Source of the DNA: Flavobacteriales bacterium
GTDB taxonomy: Bacteria > Bacteroidota > Bacteroidia > Flavobacteriales_D > Sanyastnellaceae
Assembly: GCA_947457325.1 (NCBI GenBank)
Contig: CANGVU010000031.1
Span: forward strand, 1-8,610
Direction: 5' to 3'
DNA: 8,610 nt
The first letter of the stretch is position 1. Every line of letters starts with the position of its first letter. The notes beneath the pieces were generated by a model. It was not told where the DNA came from. It saw nothing but the letters and a program-made list of their open reading frames with translations, and searched no databases. The position numbers were made by a program, and so were the translations under genes. Below, piece after piece: positions 1 through 6,147 of the stretch.

Positions 1-3
1 AAA

Positions 4-77
4 ATGATGTCGCTCCGCTGGAGCTCAATTACAATCTGCAATCGCTGTTTCTATTATGATATCGCTCCTCCAGAGCT
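4..77. repeat. Pair of imperfect palindromic intergenic repeats (22 bp units)
   Basis: Positions 4-25 and 56-77 align at 18 of 22 bases, both beginning ATGAT and carrying TCGCTCC near the middle and GAGCT at the end. The first copy holds a perfect hairpin, GCTCC-GCT-GGAGC (12-24). The second keeps a shorter stem, GCTC/GAGC (64-67 with 73-76). Such short GC-rich hairpins in AT-rich intergenic DNA look like a dispersed repeat family, but the rest of the genome cannot be seen. They could also be part of a terminator for a gene lying left of the window. Confidence 0.5.
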
Positions 78-80
78 TAG

Positions 81-101
81 AGAATCCTAAAAAAAAATAG
101 C
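81..101 (+). repeat. A-rich 21-base segment, copy 1 of 2
   Basis: This segment matches 5154-5174 at 19 of 21 bases. It starts AGAATCCTAA, runs through A's and ends AAAATAGC. The other copy sits directly before the TauE-family gene; this one has no open reading frame behind it. It could be a remnant of a duplicated upstream region, a short dispersed repeat, or a coincidence favoured by A-richness. Confidence 0.35.
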
Positions 102-149
102 AACAGAAATAAGAAATAAAAAACGGTCAAGCTTATTCAGGCATTAACA

Positions 150-187
150 TCATCCCTTCATCCCTTATCCCTTCATCCCTTTCTCCC
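150..187. repeat. 8-base tandem repeat at the 3' end of the SRPBCC gene
   Basis: Units of TCATCCCT are visible at 150-157, 158-165 and 173-180, with a one-base-shorter unit at 166-172 and a degenerate unit after 180. The stop codon of the minus-strand gene (173-175) lies inside the array, so most copies fall in its 3' untranslated region. Change in copy number there would not alter the protein. Confidence 0.7.
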
Positions 188-640
188 AAACAGCTCCTCC
201 ACCTTCCTCTCCCGATAATCAAAAATGTGCTGCAACTTGGCATCGACAAATAGCTTAGAGGCCAACCATCCCAATGGTCCCCAACCCACGGCGTAGTGCA
301 CGGTATCCGTCATCCAAACTCCGCCTTCTGCTGCTTCAAAGAAATGCTGGTGGTGCCAAAAGGCATAGGGGCCAAAGCGCTGCTCATCCACAAACATCCG
401 TCCCTCCTCGCAATGCGAAATCTCCGTCGTCCAGGACATGGGGATGTTCAACATGGGTTTGATCTTGTAGCGAATGATCATCCCGGGATACATCTTCTTG
501 TTGGTCAAATCTGTGAGTATTTCAAAATGCAAATCATCAGGAGTGATGGCATTGAGGTTGATGGGGGACGAAAAAAAATCCCAAACTTTTTCCAATGGCT
601 GGGGTATGAAACACTTGGTCTCGATCATTTTTACTTGCAT
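173..640 (-). CDS. SRPBCC (START-like) family protein
   Basis: Predicted small cytoplasmic ligand-binding protein of the SRPBCC/Bet v 1 fold, closest in pattern to the group often annotated as cyclase/dehydrase or 'cell division inhibitor-like'; the ligand is unknown. From the ATG at 640 it is 155 residues, which is typical. The N-terminus has the family opening IPxPLExVWDFFSSP (about 12-26) followed by NLNAITPD. The C-terminal half has GPYAFWHHQH (90-99), MTDTVHY (110-116) and a final helix ending FDYRERKVEELF. The reading frame stays open upstream to 736, but that would run into the divergent peptidase gene and adds non-family sequence, so I reject that start. The ATG at 628 is a close alternative (MIETK...). 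No clear ribosome binding site precedes either. It is transcribed away from the peptidase cluster and appears to stand alone. Family assignment is good; function is not known. Confidence 0.85.
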   Translation of the reverse strand: MQVKMIETKCFIPQPLEKVWDFFSSPINLNAITPDDLHFEILTDLTNKKMYPGMIIRYKIKPMLNIPMSWTTEISHCEEGRMFVDEQRFGPYAFWHHQHFFEAAEGGVWMTDTVHYAVGWGPLGWLASKLFVDAKLQHIFDYRERKVEELFGRKG

Positions 641-681
641 GTTTATATAACAAAGACCCCTTTTTATTGTTCGCATCCCCT

Positions 682-689
682 TATATTTG
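682..689 (+). promoter_or_regulatory. Candidate -7 promoter element for the S8 peptidase cluster
   Basis: TATATTTG is an exact match to the Bacteroidota -7 consensus TAnnTTTG, placed 5 bases before the ATG at 695. No TTTG-type -33 element is seen at the expected distance. If it is used, transcription would begin at or within a few bases of the start codon, giving a leaderless or nearly leaderless message. One exact match in AT-rich DNA is weak evidence. Confidence 0.35.
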
Positions 690-694
690 CTTGA

Positions 695-2173
695 ATGCGT
701 TGTCTGCTGCTCATATTCTCCTTTTGGCTGGTTCAACTGGTCACTTTTGCGCAGGATTGCTGGGTGTTTTTGTCTCCCAAATTGTCAAAAGAAGAATTGA
801 AAACAGTTTGCGTTCAATCGCCCGTCGGTTATTCTTCATGGTTTCATGCAGCAGCCATCGAGCAATGGGACTTGTCTCAACCCCAACCCTGGTGGGTGGA
901 CTCCACTTGGTGCTATACACCGGATGTTATTGCCGTTGAAAGCATTGCCTCTTTCCCATTAAAAGACAGTCTGGTAGAGACTACGGATTCTTCATCAACC
1001 ATTTACTACGAGCAGCTCACCATGATGCAAGGTGAACGTTGGATCAGTGAAGGGTTTTCGGGAAGAAATGTGGTGATTGGCGTGTTGGATGCCGGATTTG
1101 TTGGATTTTCCAATGATTCCATGTTTCAGCACATTATCCAAGAGGGTAGAATTTTGGATCAATATGATTTTGTAGAGAAAGACAAAATAGTGGAAAGGCA
1201 AAGTACGCACGGTACGGAAGTCATGGCCTGTTTGGCCGGCAAGGATCGGGTGCAACAATTGGGATTGGCCGTGAACAGTAAATTCCTTTTGGCACGCGCG
1301 GAGCAGGCAACTTCATCCCGATTGGTTCGTGAGGCAAGGTGGGTAGAAGCGTTGGAATGGGCGGTGTCCAAAGGTGCGCAACTCATTACATCTTCTTTGA
1401 TTTACAGCAACCAATTGTACCGCCGTACACAAATGAACGGATCAAGCTTGATTTCTGCCGCCGCAGAGAAAGCTTTTTTAGAGAAGAATGTACTGGTGTT
1501 GAACAGCGCAGGCAATGCGGATCAAGGACCCTGGGAAATCATCGGTGCGCCTGGTGATGCTCCTCATGTGTTAACGGTTGGCGCTTGCGAGCCGAACGGT
1601 CTCAAATGTGATTTTAGTTCTGTTGGCCCCACTCATGATTTGCGAATGAAGCCCAATGTTGTAGCCAAAGGGGTAGTATTTGTATCATCTAACAACAACC
1701 TGTCCTACCAACAAGGTACTTCATTTTCATGTCCGTTGGTGGCTGGATTTGTAGCCTGCATGAAAGAACAGCATCCTGAATGGAGCGCAGCTGATTTGTT
1801 TGATCAAGTTCAAATTGCTGCTGATCTATATCCCTATTACGATTATGCCCATGGCTATGGCATTCCACAAGCTTCTTATTTTCTCAATCAAGAAGTGGAT
1901 ACTTTGGACGCTTACGAGTTTTTCACTGAGGATTTATCGGATCAATTAACAGAAATCAGAGTGGTTCATTGGTCACCTGTTACTACGGATAGCATTGAAA
2001 ATGGCGAGCTTTTTTATTTTCACATTGAGAATGAAAATGGAGTCCTCCATGAATATTGGGTAGCTCAACCCAATGCTGAGGGCAGTTTGGGAATGTATGA
2101 ATTCAAGAAACATGCTCCATGCATTGTGCGGGTGAGCAATAAAAAACAGATGGCAATATGGAAATACGAATGA
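695..2173 (+). CDS. Secreted subtilisin-like serine peptidase (S8 family)
   Basis: Predicted exported endopeptidase of 492 residues. A signal peptide covers about residues 1-20 (MRC, a hydrophobic stretch, then VTFAQ), which fixes the start at 695. The catalytic domain shows all the subtilase elements in order: Asp132 in GVLDAGF, His172 in STHGT, the oxyanion-hole Asn274 in NSAGN, and nucleophile Ser343 in GTSFSCP. The enzyme is therefore expected to be active. About 95 residues follow the catalytic domain (from about 397), rich in beta-type sequence. I see no type IX secretion sorting signal, so periplasmic or outer-membrane-associated location is more likely than release through that system. 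The stretch between signal peptide and catalytic domain (about 21-110) could be a propeptide or N-terminal extension. The next gene overlaps its stop codon, indicating co-translation with the downstream secreted protein and the S46 peptidase. Substrate is unknown. Confidence 0.9.
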   Translation: MRCLLLIFSFWLVQLVTFAQDCWVFLSPKLSKEELKTVCVQSPVGYSSWFHAAAIEQWDLSQPQPWWVDSTWCYTPDVIAVESIASFPLKDSLVETTDSSSTIYYEQLTMMQGERWISEGFSGRNVVIGVLDAGFVGFSNDSMFQHIIQEGRILDQYDFVEKDKIVERQSTHGTEVMACLAGKDRVQQLGLAVNSKFLLARAEQATSSRLVREARWVEALEWAVSKGAQLITSSLIYSNQLYRRTQMNGSSLISAAAEKAFLEKNVLVLNSAGNADQGPWEIIGAPGDAPHVLTVGACEPNGLKCDFSSVGPTHDLRMKPNVVAKGVVFVSSNNNLSYQQGTSFSCPLVAGFVACMKEQHPEWSAADLFDQVQIAADLYPYYDYAHGYGIPQASYFLNQEVDTLDAYEFFTEDLSDQLTEIRVVHWSPVTTDSIENGELFYFHIENENGVLHEYWVAQPNAEGSLGMYEFKKHAPCIVRVSNKKQMAIWKYE

Positions 2174-2946
2174 GAAGTTGGTTGTTGTTTATTGTAATCA
2201 TCATGACATCGCAGTTCCCTGGTTTGACGCAGAGTATCTTGTTGCACCGCCGTGTACCATCGGTTATCCAGCGGAATGAAGAGGATAGCGGAGAGAAGAC
2301 ATCTCCGTTCAATGCGAGAACGTTTTGTATTTTGACATATTTACCAATAGGGCAAGATGCTATTTTTTATTCGGCACCTGGAGCATCATTGCAATTTCAA
2401 TCTGAAAATCGGGTAGTGTTCAAACAAAATCGACCTGTTGCCATTGGATACAACTCAGGAATCAAGTGGAGCATGCTGAGCATTGCGCAGAATGTTCAAC
2501 AGCCGCTTTCTGGTGGTGCAGTTCACCGTTCCCAAACTTTGCAACAGTTTGCAGCTCCCTTGGGATTCTTCGTGCGTTTTAAGTTGTCTAATAATGGGGG
2601 TAGAATAGGAACTTTTATTGATCTGGGGTGCAATGGTTTTTGGAACTTTTCCAATGCATTGATTGTTTCTGATGCTCCAGATCCTAGTGCCAACCTCGGA
2701 GCACGACGCATCACCAGCACCTACAACCGATTGACCTACATCAACAAATGGGGTTATGAAATGGAGATGCGAATGGGGCGAGGCATATGGGCGGTGCACA
2801 TTTTGTATCGGGCCAATAAATTATTCAAGTCTAGTCCTTTTGTTAATGATGGTGCGCGATTACCGGATCTTGCGCGGTGGCAATTGGGTGTTAACTTAAA
2901 TTTTTGGAAATTCAAAAAGTCGAAAAAAGATGAAGATGAAATATAG
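2170..2946 (+). CDS. Unrecognised secreted protein, beta-barrel-like
   Basis: I do not recognise this family. From the ATG at 2170 it is 258 residues. It opens with a clear signal peptide (MRSWLLF, hydrophobic core, ending GLTQ), and after that no hydrophobic helix is seen. The mature part has many short stretches of alternating hydrophobic and polar residues with glycine and aromatics, for example around LGFFVRFKLS, IGTFIDLG, WGYEMEMRMG and LGVNLNFWKF. This suits a small outer-membrane beta-barrel or other beta-rich envelope protein. It ends with a lysine and acidic tail (KKSKKDEDEI). I chose 2170 because its ATGA overlaps the upstream stop and GGAAA lies just ahead; the in-frame ATG at 2158 is possible. 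Its 3' end overlaps the S46 gene by 17 bases. Sandwiched between two exported peptidases, it may be a partner or anchor for one of them; that is inference from position only. Confidence 0.8.
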   Translation: MRSWLLFIVIIMTSQFPGLTQSILLHRRVPSVIQRNEEDSGEKTSPFNARTFCILTYLPIGQDAIFYSAPGASLQFQSENRVVFKQNRPVAIGYNSGIKWSMLSIAQNVQQPLSGGAVHRSQTLQQFAAPLGFFVRFKLSNNGGRIGTFIDLGCNGFWNFSNALIVSDAPDPSANLGARRITSTYNRLTYINKWGYEMEMRMGRGIWAVHILYRANKLFKSSPFVNDGARLPDLARWQLGVNLNFWKFKKSKKDEDEI

Positions 2947-5092
2947 TTTGTTGTGGTTGTTTTCCTTGACAACCAGTTTGATTTTTGCACAAGAGGGAAT
3001 GTGGATTCCTTCAGAGTTGGACAAGGTGATTGCGGACATGCAATCCAAAGGATTGAAATTGCAGAGCCAAGATTTGTACAGCGTGGATCAACCCAGTTTG
3101 AAAGATGCGGTGGTATGGTTTGATATGGGCTGTACAGGTGAAATTGTCTCCAATGAAGGGTTGTTGTTGACCAATCACCATTGTGGTTTTGATTACATCC
3201 AGCAGCACAGTTCTGTGGAGAATGATTACCTCACCAAAGGGTTTTGGGCCATGTCCAAGCAGGAAGAGAAACCTTGCCAAGGATTGACCATCTCCATGGT
3301 ACAGAGCATTGAGGAAGTGACCGCAGATGTCAGCGGAAGAATGGTAGGCGTGCAATCAGAGGAATATTCCAAGCGATTGAGTGATGTGAAATTGATGTTG
3401 GCCAAGGAAGGCAAATTGCCACAGGGATTTCAATGGAACAAAGAAGCCAGAGGACCTTTTGGGATGGAATGGCAAACAGCGAATGGAGAGTTTTCTTCCT
3501 TTATACGTGATTACAATTACGGTACAAGATTTTACCGCATTGTATTAAAAACCTACAGCGATATCCGTTGGGTGGGTGCTCCACCATCAGACATTGGTAA
3601 GTTTGGGGGTGATACAGACAATTGGGTTTGGCCCAGGCACACAGGTGATTTTTCTGTTTTTAGAATTTACGCGGGAGCTAACAATGAGCCTTCACCCTAC
3701 AATGTGGAAAACAAACCTTACCAACCCAAGAAATTCTTCACGGTCAATGCCAAAGGGGTGCATGAAAATGATTTTACGATGATCTATGGTTTTCCCGGTC
3801 GCACAGAACATTTTCTCCCTTCCTCAGCCATTCAATTTGTCACCGAGAGCATGTTGCCTTTGCGCATTGAGATGAGAGAAGCCGCGATGAAAGTGCTCAA
3901 GGAAAGAATGTTCTCCTCTGACAAAGTGCGCATTCAATATGCTGCTAAGCAGAGCACCGTGGCCAATGCCTACATCAAGTGGAAAGGTGCTTTGCAAGGG
4001 TTGAACAAATTTGATGCAGTGAATTTGAAGAAGAAACAAGAAGAGGAATTGGCTGCCGTGATGCCCATCAAACCAGCCGTGGTCATCGACTCTTTGTACC
4101 GTGAATATGGAAGTTATTTGTTGGCCAATGCGGCATTTTCCGAGTTCATGAACAGCGGACCTGAGTTGTTTAGAATGGCCAATCGCATGAAAACAGTTTT
4201 GGCCACCAAAGAAAATTGGTCAACAACGGCAGCAGATAAATGGACCGAGTTTGAGTCGTTTTACAAGGACTTTGACGCCATGACAGAAAGAGATTTGTTG
4301 TTTGAGTTTGCTCCTTTGCTGACCAAGAAAGTCAGCGGTAAACTGGAAGGACAGATTTTCCGAGATTTGTTGAAAGAGAATGAAGATGACTGGGGGGGAG
4401 TATTGTACACCTTAATGGAGAACAGTCTGTTTGTTGATACGGAGCTGTTGAAGACGGCATTTTTAAAGGGAGATTTTAAACGAATCGAGAATGACCCTAT
4501 TTATAAAACAGCCATAGCATTGTATGACCAGCATGCTATTGTGGTGCAACCAAAAGTACAATTGTGCAATGCAGAAATGGACAAGGCGTTACATCAATGG
4601 GTTCAGGTATTGACTTTGGCCAAGCATCCCGCTGTCAATTGGTGCGATGCCAATAGCACCTTGAGAATTGCCTATGGCAAAGTTCAAGGCAGCAAGCCGC
4701 GCGATGGTGTGGTCTATGATTATTACACCACCACGGATGGAATTGTTCAGAAGTTTCAATCAGGAAATTACGACTTCAACATCAGCGCCACTTTGGATTC
4801 GTTATACCGCAATGACATCTTTGGCAACTATGCAGAGAATGGTGAATTGCGCGTTTGCTATACTGGAAGCAATCACACCACGGGTGGCAATAGTGGCTCA
4901 CCTGCGTTGAATGCGGAAGGTCATTTGGTGGGAATCAACTTTGATCGCTCTTGGGAAAGCACCATGAGTGATTATTTGTTTCAACCGACTATCTGCAGAA
5001 ACATCATGGTGGACATTCGTTATGTTTTGTGGGTCATGGATGTTTACGCCAATGCGGATCATTTGATTCAGGAGATGAAAATTGTTCGATAA
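2930..5092 (+). CDS. dpp11: S46 family dipeptidyl-peptidase, DPP11-like
   Basis: Predicted periplasmic serine exopeptidase that removes dipeptides from peptide N-termini. It has 720 residues, the full family length. A signal peptide ends near residue 21 (LIFAQ), followed by the typical EGMW start of the mature protein. The chymotrypsin-like halves carry His84 in TNHHCGF, an aspartate in FGGDTDNWVWPRH (Asp228 or Asp230), and Ser655 in GGNSGSP, so the triad is complete. The middle (roughly 270-580) is the helical domain that caps the active site in this family. Eighteen residues after the catalytic serine comes Arg673 in NFDRSW. In Porphyromonas gingivalis an arginine at this place defines DPP11 (preference for Asp/Glu at P1), whereas DPP7 has glycine. 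The subtype is therefore inferred from one residue. It overlaps the preceding gene by 17 bases; a start at 2936 would change little. It is probably translated as the last gene of the secreted-peptidase cluster. Confidence 0.93.
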   Translation: MKMKYSLLWLFSLTTSLIFAQEGMWIPSELDKVIADMQSKGLKLQSQDLYSVDQPSLKDAVVWFDMGCTGEIVSNEGLLLTNHHCGFDYIQQHSSVENDYLTKGFWAMSKQEEKPCQGLTISMVQSIEEVTADVSGRMVGVQSEEYSKRLSDVKLMLAKEGKLPQGFQWNKEARGPFGMEWQTANGEFSSFIRDYNYGTRFYRIVLKTYSDIRWVGAPPSDIGKFGGDTDNWVWPRHTGDFSVFRIYAGANNEPSPYNVENKPYQPKKFFTVNAKGVHENDFTMIYGFPGRTEHFLPSSAIQFVTESMLPLRIEMREAAMKVLKERMFSSDKVRIQYAAKQSTVANAYIKWKGALQGLNKFDAVNLKKKQEEELAAVMPIKPAVVIDSLYREYGSYLLANAAFSEFMNSGPELFRMANRMKTVLATKENWSTTAADKWTEFESFYKDFDAMTERDLLFEFAPLLTKKVSGKLEGQIFRDLLKENEDDWGGVLYTLMENSLFVDTELLKTAFLKGDFKRIENDPIYKTAIALYDQHAIVVQPKVQLCNAEMDKALHQWVQVLTLAKHPAVNWCDANSTLRIAYGKVQGSKPRDGVVYDYYTTTDGIVQKFQSGNYDFNISATLDSLYRNDIFGNYAENGELRVCYTGSNHTTGGNSGSPALNAEGHLVGINFDRSWESTMSDYLFQPTICRNIMVDIRYVLWVMDVYANADHLIQEMKIVR

Positions 5093-5103
5093 TATTTTCT
5101 CGG

Positions 5104-5119
5104 TGTAACAACGGTTACA
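5104..5119. promoter_or_regulatory. Perfect 6-4-6 dyad, candidate operator
   Basis: TGTAACaacgGTTACA is a perfect inverted repeat with a 4-base centre, 12 bases after the S46 stop and 57 bases before the TauE-family start. The stem is AT-rich with no run of T's behind it, so it is a poor terminator. Its size and symmetry suit a dimeric helix-turn-helix regulator. No regulator gene is seen in the window. Confidence 0.35.
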
Positions 5120-5121
5120 GA

Positions 5122-5149
5122 ATTGGCAATGGGTATTGTCACAAATTTG
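5122..5149 (+). promoter_or_regulatory. Possible promoter for the TauE-family gene
   Basis: CAAATTTG (5142-5149) differs at one base from the Bacteroidota -7 element TAnnTTTG, and ATTG (5122-5125) lies 16 bases upstream as a partial -33 element. The 84-base gap after the peptidase gene makes a separate promoter plausible. The match is imperfect. Confidence 0.25.
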
Positions 5150-5153
5150 CCGA

Positions 5154-5174
5154 AGAATCCTAAATTAAAATAGC
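5154..5174 (+). repeat. A-rich 21-base segment, copy 2 of 2
   Basis: This copy agrees with 81-101 at 19 of 21 bases and ends 2 bases before the ATG of the TauE-family gene, so here it would form the translation initiation region. Its A-richness is consistent with Bacteroidota start regions that lack a Shine-Dalgarno sequence. Confidence 0.35.
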
Positions 5175-5176
5175 GT

Positions 5177-5968
5177 ATGGAGATTGTTGGCTACATGTTG
5201 TCCGTTCTTATTGGTGTTTCATTGGGCCTCATTGGTGGAGGAGGAAGTATACTTACTGTTCCTGTGTTGGTGTATGTTTTTGGAGTGGACGCTGTTTTGG
5301 CAACGGGCTATTCATTGTTCATTGTGGGAGCGACCAGTGCTGTGGGTTCTGTTCAATATTTTAAGAATGGATTAATCAATATTAAGACAGCCATTGTATT
5401 CGGAATCCCTTCCATTGTCGCTGTTTATCTTACTCGGTTGTTGATTGTTCCTATGATTCCAAGCTCATTGTTGACCATCGGTAGTTTCGAAGTGACAAAG
5501 TCCATTTTTTTAATGATTCTGTTTGCTTTGTTAATGATTGCAGCCTCATACAGCATGATTAAAAAAGGCAAGTCAGAACAACAAGATCAAGGGCCACAGG
5601 TATTCAATTATCCACTTATTTTTCTAGAAGGATCGGTAGTGGGTGTTTTGACAGGATTGGTGGGAGCGGGTGGTGGTTTTTTGATTATTCCAGCATTGGT
5701 TGTACTCTCAAAATTGCCCATGAAAGAAGCAGTAGGTACGTCATTGTTGATCATTGCAGCCAAGTCGCTTTTTGGATTCACCGGAGAGTTGGGACATACT
5801 CAATTGGATTGGACATTGTTGTTGACTGTAACAGCAGCAGCAATCGTGGGGATTTTCTTGGGTAGTAATTTGTCCAAGAAAATTGACGGAGCCAAATTAA
5901 AACCTGCCTTTGGGTGGTTTGTTTTGGTCATGGGAATTTACATCATCATCAAGGAAACAATGCGATGA
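5177..5968 (+). CDS. TauE/SafE family sulfite/sulfonate-type anion exporter
   Basis: Predicted inner-membrane permease of 263 residues, mostly hydrophobic, with about eight membrane segments. The family's internal duplication is plain: GLIGGGGSILTVPVL (17-31) in the first half and GLVGAGGGFLIIPAL (160-174) in the second, each followed by a GYSLF or GTSLL segment. A charged loop (KKGKSEQQDQG, around 130) joins the halves. Members of the family move sulfite, sulfoacetate, thiosulfate or related anions. Here the persulfide dioxygenase gene downstream makes sulfite or thiosulfate the best guess, as for the TauE encoded in the Staphylococcus aureus cst operon. The transported anion is not decided by the sequence. 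The start at 5177 sits immediately before the first membrane segment. A 179-base gap separates it from the next gene, which seems to have its own promoter. Confidence 0.9.
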   Translation: MEIVGYMLSVLIGVSLGLIGGGGSILTVPVLVYVFGVDAVLATGYSLFIVGATSAVGSVQYFKNGLINIKTAIVFGIPSIVAVYLTRLLIVPMIPSSLLTIGSFEVTKSIFLMILFALLMIAASYSMIKKGKSEQQDQGPQVFNYPLIFLEGSVVGVLTGLVGAGGGFLIIPALVVLSKLPMKEAVGTSLLIIAAKSLFGFTGELGHTQLDWTLLLTVTAAAIVGIFLGSNLSKKIDGAKLKPAFGWFVLVMGIYIIIKETMR

Positions 5969-5982
5969 AAGTATTCAATAGT

Positions 5983-6023
5983 CCCTGCGCCCTCTGCGGT
6001 TCCCTGGTGAACGCTGCGTTAAA
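5983..6023. repeat. Degenerate decamer repeat in intergenic region
   Basis: CTGCG occurs at 5985, 5994 and 6014, with a degenerate copy CTGGT at 6004, giving steps of 9-10 bases; units resemble CTCTGCGGTT and the run ends GTTAAAAA. Similar 'CTCTGCG...' blocks are, as I recall, scattered between genes in Bacteroidota and cyanobacterial genomes. The base composition is clearly richer in GC than the flanking intergenic DNA. It lies between two genes of related function. A role is unknown. Confidence 0.5.
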
Positions 6024-6088
6024 AAGAATGAAACCCATGCTTGCATAAGGATCAAGTTGGTCGATGACTACAATCCGAAAAGGTGAAC

Positions 6089-6096
6089 TACTTTTG
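6089..6096 (+). promoter_or_regulatory. Candidate -7 promoter element for the persulfide dioxygenase operon
   Basis: TACTTTTG matches the Bacteroidota TAnnTTTG element exactly and is followed by CAG. Transcription would start near 6101, leaving a leader of about 47 bases before the ATG at 6148. A TTG at 6057-6059 is too far (29 bases) to be a normal -33 element, which lowers confidence. Confidence 0.5.
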
Positions 6097-6147
6097 CAGT
6101 ATAAGTGAATAGAATAACATTAAGTATTAATTGAATTAAAAGACAAA

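Noticed and set aside
102..140. T-rich tract (minus strand) after the SRPBCC gene as a terminator
   Set aside because: There is a run of T's on the minus strand but no stable hairpin ahead of it.
274..694. Plus-strand open frames opposite the SRPBCC gene
   Set aside because: They are antisense to a gene with clear family motifs, and their translations show no recognisable pattern.
641..736. Longer N-terminus of the SRPBCC gene
   Set aside because: The extra 32 residues are unlike the family and would overlap the signal-peptide coding region of the divergent peptidase.
3011..3414. Minus-strand open frames inside the S46 gene
   Set aside because: Shadows of the coding frame with no signal peptide, motif or start region of their own.
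5093..5120. Rho-independent terminator after the S46 gene
   Set aside because: The dyad stem is only 6 pairs, AT-rich, and is not followed by a T run.
6078..6095. AAAAG...CTTTT inverted repeat as an operator
   Set aside because: Only 5 pairs of low-complexity sequence; it overlaps the -7 element and is likely to be chance.
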